Assembly: GCA_002167525.1 (NCBI GenBank)
Contig: NHDV01000026.1
Coordinates: forward strand, 44,961 to 51,388
Source: Flavobacteriaceae bacterium TMED68
Lineage (GTDB): Bacteria > Bacteroidota > Bacteroidia > Flavobacteriales > Flavobacteriaceae
Length of the DNA: 6,428 bases
Direction of reading: 5' to 3'
The position numbers were made by a program, and so were the translations under genes. This document shows positions 1 to 6,428 of the stretch, piece after piece; the stretch's first letter is position 1; every line of letters begins with the position of its first letter. Below the pieces are notes generated by a model that saw nothing but the letters and a program-made list of their open reading frames with translations, searched no databases and was not told the DNA's origin.

Positions 1-1868
1 CCTGCGGTAAATCCATCATATACATTGAAATCAGATATTGGGTGATAAAATAGTTGATTGCGCTTTAGGTTCTCACTGTCACCATAAAATGTTAATTTTA
101 GCGGTTTAATACCATGAGATGGTTTTAAGTATTTCCAATTATTATGTCTGTTTTTTTCAGGTAAGTATCGATTAGAATTTATAGCTACATAATCGTATTT
201 TCCTCTTTTCAATTTATATGTTGAATCCTTTCCTGAATGAAAATACCACTGTTCTTTTACAATGCTATCTTTTTTAATAAAATCTAATTTGAACGGCAAT
301 TTTCTACCGTTCTTCTCGCTAATAGTAATCGATGTTGTTGTTTTATTTTTTAGAGTATTTTTAATATGAAGATCAAATGCTTCTCTGTCAGATATATAGT
401 CATTAAAAAACCAATTTAAATTTTTATTAGATTTATTTTCTAAAATTGTTTTAAAGGGCTCTTTTCCATTGCTTGATGCGAATTCACGCAAACTTTCTTC
501 TAATATCTTATTTCCTAAATATTGGTCAAGATAAAATAAACCTGATCCAACATGATAGGGTGAGGTATAAAGCTCATTAGATTTTGTTAACTTTTCCCTA
601 CCTAGAGTATCTGATTGCTGGTTATTTGCATGTTCCCCAAACTCATATATAAAAGAAAAACTTTCATTAAATCCTATGTTGGGAGCACTATACCCTTTAA
701 AAAAGGGGATTCCTAAAATTTTAAAATCTTTTAAAGCTCCTAGAAATTTTGTTTCAGAATAAAATTTTTCAACGTATTTCATCATAGTATACGTTTGAAT
801 TCCCCCAGGAATCCAATGATTTTTTCTCTTGTTTATATCTAAAAGTTCGTGCAGATATGATGCCAAAAATGCTTTAATAAACTTTGTTTCAAAAATAAAC
901 TCTTCACTGAATGGCTTTAAAAATGAAAATGCTTCACTTATTCCTACTAAAGGATTTTTTATATAGTCTTTCCTTAGAACTAGCAATCTGTCTCTTTCCA
1001 GTGGACCTAAGATATTTTTTGTGAATAAATAAATTTTTTGCAGAGATTTTTCTAGCTCAACGTTTCCATTTTTTTTTGGCAAAATATCAGTCTCAACAAC
1101 AAATCCGTCGCTAAAAACTATTTTTTCAAAATCATTCTTTTCATCGAATATAAATTCAGGACTTGATAATTCGGCTGCTTCAAATTGACTGGAGATTAGA
1201 TCGACAGCATAATTTTTTTTTGAGGTATTAGTTAAGTTTGAAACTAAATTGTAGTTGCTAGGGTATTTCCAGTTAATTAAATAACTAGAAGGTGAATTGC
1301 TATTGTCCCTTAAACCAAGATTACTCTGCAAAATCCATGCATCTTTTTTTAAAGGACTAATACTAATAAAAAAATCTCTGAAAAATATCTTGTTATTTGA
1401 ATTCACACCATATCCAGTAAATTTATCGTCAGGTAGTTTAACTGTATAATTAATAGAAAAGTTTGTTATTTCTCCTGGATTCAAGGTTTCGTAAAGCATA
1501 ACTTCAACTATGTCAAGCTGACCCTTAAGCCTTGACCACATTAAAGAACGTTGATTATTATTTATACTTTCAATTTCAGTGTATCCAAGCTTATTTTTCG
1601 CACTAAAATAAAAACTGCGATTAAATTGGTTTGCTAAATGATTTACAAGTTGAGATTCTGTACCTTCATATGAATTGGCCCAATCATTTAAATATATTTT
1701 ATTTAGTTTATTATTTGATGTGTTTTTAAATGATATTGTTTGAGAAATTGTTATAGTTTTTTCTTTTGAATCTAGTTCACATTCAATATCGTAGGTTGTT
1801 TGGGATATTAATTTGAATTGTAGCAAAAAAATAAAGAAACAAATGAAAGGATTGAATTTCTTTTTCAT
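1..1868 (-). CDS. Secreted M1-aminopeptidase-like protein with degenerate zinc site, C-terminus cut by window edge
   Basis: An open frame of 622 codons plus two bases runs off the left edge, so the C-terminus is missing. I translated it by hand and met no stop or frameshift. Residues 1-22 form a Sec signal (K-K-K, hydrophobic core 7-18, probable cut before Gln23). Residues 23 to about 235 look like the beta-rich N-terminal domain of M1 peptidases, including L-N-D-W-A-N (60-65). Residues about 285-400 match the catalytic-domain layout, but the zinc motif H-E-x-x-H reads H340-E-L-L-D344, and the usual W-L-N-E-G block with the third zinc ligand reads W352-I-P-G-G356. The protein is therefore probably not a normal zinc peptidase. 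The last residues, Y-H-P-I-S-D-F-N-V-Y-D-G-F (608-620), could begin an outer-membrane barrel-like region, which is inference. The start is one base after the uvrA stop, with no Shine-Dalgarno site. A role in envelope peptide handling or structure is possible; the function is unknown. Confidence 0.8.
   Translation of the reverse strand, partial: MKKKFNPFICFFIFLLQFKLISQTTYDIECELDSKEKTITISQTISFKNTSNNKLNKIYLNDWANSYEGTESQLVNHLANQFNRSFYFSAKNKLGYTEIESINNNQRSLMWSRLKGQLDIVEVMLYETLNPGEITNFSINYTVKLPDDKFTGYGVNSNNKIFFRDFFISISPLKKDAWILQSNLGLRDNSNSPSSYLINWKYPSNYNLVSNLTNTSKKNYAVDLISSQFEAAELSSPEFIFDEKNDFEKIVFSDGFVVETDILPKKNGNVELEKSLQKIYLFTKNILGPLERDRLLVLRKDYIKNPLVGISEAFSFLKPFSEEFIFETKFIKAFLASYLHELLDINKRKNHWIPGGIQTYTMMKYVEKFYSETKFLGALKDFKILGIPFFKGYSAPNIGFNESFSFIYEFGEHANNQQSDTLGREKLTKSNELYTSPYHVGSGLFYLDQYLGNKILEESLREFASSNGKEPFKTILENKSNKNLNWFFNDYISDREAFDLHIKNTLKNKTTTSITISEKNGRKLPFKLDFIKKDSIVKEQWYFHSGKDSTYKLKRGKYDYVAINSNRYLPEKNRHNNWKYLKPSHGIKPLKLTFYGDSENLKRNQLFYHPISDFNVYDGFTA
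789..851 (-). other. Degenerate gluzincin active-site segment (residues 340-360)
   Basis: This stretch encodes H-E-L-L-D followed, eight residues later, by W-I-P-G-G-I-Q-T-Y. In active M1 peptidases the same places hold H-E-x-x-H and W-L-N-E-G-F-A-x-Y, with 18 residues between the second His and the Glu. Here the second His is Asp344, the distal Glu position is Gly355, and the linker is about eight residues shorter. The surrounding pattern is kept: a helix before the His, and W-x-x-x-G followed by a Tyr and a tyrosine/methionine-rich helix. That is why I align it as a decayed site and not a chance H-E pair. Confidence 0.6.
1803..1868 (-). other. Sec signal peptide of the M1-like protein
   Basis: The first 22 codons encode a lysine-rich start (residues 2-4), a hydrophobic core of Phe, Ile and Leu (about 7-18), and a short polar end reading L-I-S before Gln23. 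Cleavage just before a Gln is frequent in flavobacterial exported proteins. There is a Cys at position 10 inside the core but no lipobox, so a type I signal is preferred over a lipoprotein signal. Confidence 0.75.
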
Positions 1869-1869
1869 T

Positions 1870-4716
1870 TTAAATTGTTACATATTTCATTTCTAATTCT
1901 TTCTTCAAAAACTTTGCAGTATGACTAGTATGATTTAATATTAGCTCCTCGGGCGTGCCTTTACATATTAGTTCACCTCCATTTCTTCCACCCTCGGGTC
2001 CTATATCAAAAATATAATCTGCCTGTTTGATCACATCTAGATTATGCTCAATAATCATTACAGTATTTCCCTTATCAACTAAAATATTTAAGATATCCAG
2101 TAAAACACGTATATCATCAAAATGTAGGCCAGTTGTAGGCTCATCTAAAATATATAATGTATTACCCGTATCTTTTTTGGAAAGTTCAGAAGCAAGTTTA
2201 ACTCTTTGTGCCTCTCCTCCTGAAAGTGTTGTTGAAGGTTGTCCCAGATTAATATAACCTAAACCAACTTCTTTTAATGCTTTAAGTTTTCTATATATTT
2301 TAGGAATTTGTTCAAAAAAATCACAGGCTTCATTTATTGACATATTAAGAACATCTGAAATGGATTTCCCTTTGTATCTGACCTCAAGAGTTTCTCTATT
2401 AAATCTCTTGCCATGACAACTTTCACATTCAATGTGAACATCTGGTAAAAAATTCATTTCAATTATTTTCATTCCTCCGCCTTGACAATTTTCACAACGG
2501 CCACCGATTACATTAAAGCTAAATCTTCCAGGTTTATATCCTCTAATTTGTGCTTCTGGAGTTTTTGTAAATAAACTTCTGATTTCACTAAAAGCTCCAC
2601 AATATGTAACAGGATTGCTTCTAGGAGTTCTTCCAATTGGACTTTGATTAACATCAACTATTTTATCAATATTTTCTAGGCCACTAATACTTTGATAGGG
2701 GAGCGGAACTTTGAATGATTTATACAGATAATTGCTTATTGCTGGATACAGTGTTTCATTTATTAAAGAAGACTTTCCACTTCCTGAAACTCCTGTTATT
2801 CCAATCATAATACCTAGTGGGAATTCAATATTAATATTTTTTAAATTATTTCCTGAACAACCAACTAAATTAATTTTTTTACCGTTTCCTTTTCTACGAA
2901 AATCGGGAACACTAATTTGTAATTTACCATTTAGGTAATTTGCTGTCAAAGTATTTTCTAAAAGAATTTTTTTTGGTTTTCCTTGAGATATTACATTGCC
3001 TCCTTTCTTTCCTGCTAAGGGTCCCATATCAATAAGGTGATCTGCACTTAACATCATATCTTTATCATGTTCAACTACTAAAACTGAATTTCCTAAATTC
3101 CTTAACCTAATTAACGAATCAATAAGCCTTTCATTGTCTCTTTGATGTAGTCCAATACTTGGTTCGTCAAGTATATATAATACATTCATCAATTGAGATC
3201 CAATCTGAGTAGCAAGTCTTATTCTTTGGGACTCTCCGCCAGAAAGAGATTTAGATGATCTACTAAGCTGGAGATAATTAAGACCTACATCAAGTAAAAA
3301 CTTTAATCGATTTGATATTTCCTTTATAACTTCTGTTGCAATTTTTTTCTCATTTTCATTTAAATATTTGTGAAGTGATTTTATCCAATTAAAGAGATCA
3401 TTTAAATCCATTTCAGTAAGTTCAGATATATTTTTATTATTGATTCTATAATTAAGCGCATCTTTCCTTAATCTTGATCCAAAACATTCTTCACATTGAA
3501 ACTTATCCATGAACTCATCTGCCCATCTTTTTAGGCTTGCTGTAGGGGATTCCATGTAAATATTTTTGATATAGTTCTCTATTCCCTCAAAATCAATATT
3601 ATATGTTCGTGTTATTCCTAAATTTTTAGATGGGATTTCAAACTTCTTTTTACTTCCCTTCAAAATAACTTCAATCGCCTCACTTGGAATTATTTTTATT
3701 GGATCAGTCAAATTAAAACCATAGCAAGTTGCAATAGTTTCAATTTGACGATAAGTCCAATTATTTTTTTTTGTTCCTAAAGGTGCAAGACCGCCTTGAG
3801 CAATAGAGAGCTCATCATCTGGGATTATCTTTTTTATATTTACTTTATTTTGAACCCCTAAACCTTTACATTTAGGACACATTCCTTTTGGCGAGTTGAA
3901 TGAAAAGGTATTTGGTTCTGGTGATGGATAAGAAATTCCTGAAGAGGGACACATTAGGTTTTTACTGAAATAGCGTGTATGTTCTTTTTCTAAATCAAAT
4001 ACCAATACAGTTCCTTCACCGTAATACATTGCCGTTTTAATTGACTCTTCAAGACGTTTTTTAAATTCGCCATTATCTTTGGCTATAAAACGATCAATTA
4101 CCAAGTCTATATCATGTGTTTTGTATCGATCTAATTTTAATCCAGGTGATAAATCAATTATTTTTTGATCCACCCTTACTTTAGAAAATCCTTGCCTCGA
4201 AAGAGAATCCAGTAACTCTCTATAATGACCTTTTCTAGACTGAATTACTGGAGCTAAAAGAGATATTTTTTTGTTTGAATATTCTTCAATAATTAATTCT
4301 TGAATCTGTGAATCAGAGTAGCTAACCATTTTTTGATTTGACTTGTAGCTATATGCCACACCAATTCTTGCAAATAACAGTCTGAGATAATCGTACAATT
4401 CTGTTATTGTTCCCACTGTTGATCTTGGACTTTTGGAGGTAGTTTTTTGTTCTATTGCAATTACTGGTGAAAGACCATCTATTTTATCAACTTCGGGACG
4501 TTCCATATTTCCCAAAAACTGCCTTACATAGGCTGAAAATGTTTCCATATAGCGTCTCTGTCCTTCAGCATAAATTGTATCAAATGCAAGCGAAGATTTT
4601 CCACTTCCTGAAAGTCCTGTAATCACTACTAATTTATTTCTAGGAATTTTTAAATCAATATTTTTTAAATTATGAACGCGGGCTCCTTCAATATTTATGT
4701 AGTTACTTTTTGACAT
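1870..4716 (-). CDS. uvrA: UvrABC excinuclease subunit A (UvrA)
   Basis: This 948-residue protein (E. coli: 940) is the DNA-damage sensor of nucleotide excision repair. It works as a dimer with two ABC ATPase sites and loads UvrB on damaged DNA in the cytoplasm. Half one has Walker A G-L-S-G-S-G-K-S-S (34-42), the UvrB-binding region (about 120-250), the first zinc region (256-283), the insertion domain (about 290-400), C-E-E-C-F-G-S-R-L (408-416), signature L-S-G-G-E (491-495) and Walker B L-D-E-P-S-I-G-L-H (516-524). Half two has Walker A G-V-S-G-S-G-K-S-S (642-650), a complete four-Cys zinc site (741, 744, 764, 767), signature L-S-G-G-E (831-835) and Walker B L-D-E-P-T-T-G-L-H (857-865). 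The first zinc region reads C256-P-S-S259 where E. coli has C-x-x-C; Cys280 and Cys283 remain. I believe this is usual in Bacteroidota UvrA. The start matches the family N-terminus, with I-E-G-A-R-V-H-N-L-K-N-I at residues 9-20. No LexA-type operator is visible in the short upstream gap. Confidence 0.98.
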   Translation of the reverse strand: MSKSNYINIEGARVHNLKNIDLKIPRNKLVVITGLSGSGKSSLAFDTIYAEGQRRYMETFSAYVRQFLGNMERPEVDKIDGLSPVIAIEQKTTSKSPRSTVGTITELYDYLRLLFARIGVAYSYKSNQKMVSYSDSQIQELIIEEYSNKKISLLAPVIQSRKGHYRELLDSLSRQGFSKVRVDQKIIDLSPGLKLDRYKTHDIDLVIDRFIAKDNGEFKKRLEESIKTAMYYGEGTVLVFDLEKEHTRYFSKNLMCPSSGISYPSPEPNTFSFNSPKGMCPKCKGLGVQNKVNIKKIIPDDELSIAQGGLAPLGTKKNNWTYRQIETIATCYGFNLTDPIKIIPSEAIEVILKGSKKKFEIPSKNLGITRTYNIDFEGIENYIKNIYMESPTASLKRWADEFMDKFQCEECFGSRLRKDALNYRINNKNISELTEMDLNDLFNWIKSLHKYLNENEKKIATEVIKEISNRLKFLLDVGLNYLQLSRSSKSLSGGESQRIRLATQIGSQLMNVLYILDEPSIGLHQRDNERLIDSLIRLRNLGNSVLVVEHDKDMMLSADHLIDMGPLAGKKGGNVISQGKPKKILLENTLTANYLNGKLQISVPDFRRKGNGKKINLVGCSGNNLKNINIEFPLGIMIGITGVSGSGKSSLINETLYPAISNYLYKSFKVPLPYQSISGLENIDKIVDVNQSPIGRTPRSNPVTYCGAFSEIRSLFTKTPEAQIRGYKPGRFSFNVIGGRCENCQGGGMKIIEMNFLPDVHIECESCHGKRFNRETLEVRYKGKSISDVLNMSINEACDFFEQIPKIYRKLKALKEVGLGYINLGQPSTTLSGGEAQRVKLASELSKKDTGNTLYILDEPTTGLHFDDIRVLLDILNILVDKGNTVMIIEHNLDVIKQADYIFDIGPEGGRNGGELICKGTPEELILNHTSHTAKFLKKELEMKYVTI

Positions 4717-4731
4717 ACAATGATTTAAATA
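4717..4731 (-). other. 15-bp ggt-uvrA spacer, no Shine-Dalgarno
   Basis: The whole gap between the ggt stop and the uvrA start is 15 bp of nearly pure A/T, including the short palindrome ATTTAAAT. There is no GGAGG-like site and no room for a terminator hairpin. An A/T-rich leader without a Shine-Dalgarno site is usual in Bacteroidota. The gap argues for co-transcription of ggt and uvrA. Confidence 0.7.
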
Positions 4732-6420
4732 TTAATAATACAAATGGGATGCTTTATCGTCACCACGTGGGTCAGCTCCAGTTGTTATATCTCCACTTTT
4801 TGAAATTAAAATAGCATCTACTCGCCCAATTACTCTTCTATAATCTTGTTTTATATCATACCCTTTGTCTTGTAGTTTTTTCATCAAAACCTTGTCAAAT
4901 ACACCAGTTTCAAATTCGACCTTATCTGGTAGCCATTGATGATGAAAGCGTGGGGCATTTATTGCTGATTGAATACCCATATCAAATTCGTAAACATTCA
5001 ATATTGTTTGTAGCACAGATGTAATAATTGTTGATCCGCCCGGAGTTCCAAGAATCATATAGAGTTTATTATCCTTTGATATTATTGTTGGTGTCATAGA
5101 GCTCAACATTCTTTTTTCTGGTTTTATTGAATTTGCTTCACTGCCAATCAAGCCAAACATATTTGCAAATCCTGGTTTAATACTAAAATCGTCCATTTCA
5201 TTGTTGAGAAAATATCCACCATCTTCTACAAATACCTTTGATCCATAACTCCCATTTAGAGTGGTTGTAACAGCGACTGCATTTCCTGACTGATCTAATA
5301 TTGAGTAATGGGTAGTTTCTTCACTCTCTGTCCATGGAATTTTACCTGCTTGAATGTCTTTTGATTCAGAAGCTAGATCGAAGCTAAATGAATTCATCCT
5401 ATTATTTAGATACTTATTACTAATTAATTGATTATAAGGTATTTTACTAAAATCAGGATCTCCTAAATACTTGCTTCTATCTGAATATGATCTACGTTCG
5501 GCTTCAACTATAAGCTGTATTGCTTTTTCAGAATTGTGATAATACTGACCTATATTATATGGCTCAATCATTTTAAGTATTTGACCAAGACAAACTCCAC
5601 CACTTGATGGTGGGCCCATTGAGTATATATTTAAGTTTTTATATTTGAAATTTAAAGGCTTTCTCCAAACAGGCTTATATTTAATTAAATCTTCTTTAGT
5701 AATTATTCCTCCAGCTTCACGAACTCTTTTAACTAATGATTCAGCTACAGGACCCTCATAAAAGCCTTTAGCTCCGTATTTAGAGATACGTTTAAGGGTT
5801 TCAGCTAAAGCTATGTTTTTTACTGTATCACCAGCTTTAAAATTCTGAGCATAAAAAGTGTTTTCACCATTTATTTTGATAAAATCATCTTTTTTATTTC
5901 TAAAGCTTTGTTCCTGTTTTTCAGTAACTATATACCCATTGATAGCAAGATCAATCGCGGGTTTAACAAGATCTTCCCATGGCAAAGAGCCAAATTTGCT
6001 ATGAATTTCAGCCAAACCTGCGACCGTTCCTGGAACACCTACTGCCAGTCCACCCAATGTACTTTTTTCAGGAATAACGTCTCCATTTTCATCCAAATAC
6101 ATTTTCTCATATGCATTTAGTGGAGCCTTTTCACGATAATCCAAACTACCTACTTCACCGGAGGCAGTTCTGTAGACTAAAAATCCACCTCCAGAAATAT
6201 TCCCAGCATTTGGGAAACAAACAGTAAGAGCTAAATCGATTGCTATCATAGCATCAAATGCAGACCCTCCTTTATTTAATATAGATATTCCTATATCAGA
6301 AGCCTCTTTACGAGCACTTACAACAGCAGCTTTAATATCTTTAGTCTTATTACAACCACTAAGAAGAAAAGATAAACTTAAAGTTAAATGTGTGAACTTT
6401 ATTAAAAGTCTAATTATCAT
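4732..6420 (-). CDS. ggt: Gamma-glutamyltranspeptidase (glutathione hydrolase), lipoprotein precursor
   Basis: This 562-residue Ntn-hydrolase cleaves or transfers the gamma-glutamyl group of glutathione and related compounds outside the cytoplasm. It resembles the E. coli enzyme (580 residues) along its whole length. The N-terminus is a lipoprotein signal with lipobox L-S-G-C ending at Cys23. The substrate-carboxylate arginine lies in D-Y-R-E-K-A-P (Arg96). The self-processing site precedes Thr369 in E-E-T-T-H-Y-S, giving a large subunit of about 345 residues and a small one of 194. Partners of the E. coli catalytic residues are Thr387 and Asn389 (T-T-T-L-N), Asp411 (N-N-E-M-D-D-F), Ser440-Ser441 and Gly461-Gly462 (G-T-P-G-G-S). 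The lid loop is present, as in E. coli, but its gate Tyr444 is replaced by Phe422. N-A-P-R-F-H-H-Q-W and a C-terminal D-P-R-G-D-D also fit the family. The start puts the signal peptide at the N-terminus, but only 8 bp upstream are visible and the frame stays open there, so a longer start cannot be excluded. Confidence 0.96.
   Translation of the reverse strand: MIIRLLIKFTHLTLSLSFLLSGCNKTKDIKAAVVSARKEASDIGISILNKGGSAFDAMIAIDLALTVCFPNAGNISGGGFLVYRTASGEVGSLDYREKAPLNAYEKMYLDENGDVIPEKSTLGGLAVGVPGTVAGLAEIHSKFGSLPWEDLVKPAIDLAINGYIVTEKQEQSFRNKKDDFIKINGENTFYAQNFKAGDTVKNIALAETLKRISKYGAKGFYEGPVAESLVKRVREAGGIITKEDLIKYKPVWRKPLNFKYKNLNIYSMGPPSSGGVCLGQILKMIEPYNIGQYYHNSEKAIQLIVEAERRSYSDRSKYLGDPDFSKIPYNQLISNKYLNNRMNSFSFDLASESKDIQAGKIPWTESEETTHYSILDQSGNAVAVTTTLNGSYGSKVFVEDGGYFLNNEMDDFSIKPGFANMFGLIGSEANSIKPEKRMLSSMTPTIISKDNKLYMILGTPGGSTIITSVLQTILNVYEFDMGIQSAINAPRFHHQWLPDKVEFETGVFDKVLMKKLQDKGYDIKQDYRRVIGRVDAILISKSGDITTGADPRGDDKASHLYY
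6352..6420 (-). other. Lipoprotein signal peptide of GGT (type II, lipobox Cys23)
   Basis: Residues 1-23 have basic residues at positions 4 and 8, a hydrophobic stretch rich in Leu, Ser and Phe from about 12 to 20, and the lipobox L20-S21-G22-C23. This predicts lipid attachment at Cys23 after cleavage by signal peptidase II. The residues that follow are N-K-T-K-D. They do not clearly match the acidic surface-export signals described for Bacteroidota lipoproteins, so a periplasm-facing position seems likelier, but this is inference. Confidence 0.8.
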
Positions 6421-6428
6421 AAGTCTTT

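Noticed and set aside
1..1868. M1-like gene as a pseudogene
   Set aside because: The frame is open for 622 codons with a good signal peptide and no internal stop or frameshift. The altered active site looks like divergence of a functional protein, not decay.
2027..2257. Plus-strand open frame of 76 codons
   Set aside because: It lies fully inside uvrA on the opposite strand, over the conserved second ATPase signature and Walker B region, and shows no recognisable domain.
2732..2938. Plus-strand open frame of 68 codons
   Set aside because: It is antisense to the second Walker A region of uvrA; its openness follows from the conserved coding strand.
4717..4731. Terminator between ggt and uvrA
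   Set aside because: The 15-bp gap holds only an A/T palindrome with no G/C stem, so it is too short and weak for an intrinsic terminator.
4717..4760. Possible Bacteroidota-type promoter (TTTG then a TAnnTTTG-like box) upstream of uvrA
   Set aside because: A TTTG is present near the ggt stop on the minus strand, but no good second box occurs at the right spacing, and it would lie almost on the uvrA start codon.
5908..6120. Plus-strand open frame of 70 codons
   Set aside because: It is antisense to the N-terminal half of ggt, which is strongly conserved; there is no independent sign of coding.

Overview
The window looks like a chromosomal segment from an AT-rich Bacteroidota, most likely a flavobacterium. 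The evidence is strong A/T bias at third codon positions, no Shine-Dalgarno motif ahead of the two starts whose upstream sequence is visible, a UvrA whose first zinc motif reads C-P-S-S-G, and a secreted M1-like protein of a type I associate with Flavobacteriia. This assignment rests on protein resemblance and base composition, not on a marker gene.

All three genes lie on the minus strand and are packed tightly, so read them from right to left. First (6420 to 4732) is a lipoprotein gamma-glutamyltranspeptidase with every main catalytic residue in place. After 15 bp comes a full-length uvrA (4716 to 1870), the damage-recognition ATPase of nucleotide excision repair. One base after its stop codon starts a long secreted protein (1868 to the left edge, cut by the window). 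It resembles M1-family aminopeptidases but appears to lack the zinc-binding residues, and its last visible residues may begin a C-terminal outer-membrane-like region.

The spacing suggests one transcription unit, ggt-uvrA-M1-like. No terminator or convincing promoter was seen between the genes, and there is no non-coding stretch longer than 15 bp apart from 8 bp at the right edge. The three products share no obvious pathway: GGT and the M1-like protein act in the cell envelope (glutathione or peptide handling), while UvrA is cytoplasmic. The grouping may only reflect compact gene order.

No mobile element, RNA gene, CRISPR array or clearly new multi-gene system was seen. The most interesting item is the M1-like protein with a degraded active site. 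Smaller points are a Tyr-to-Phe change at the GGT lid-loop gate and a missing cysteine in the first UvrA zinc site.
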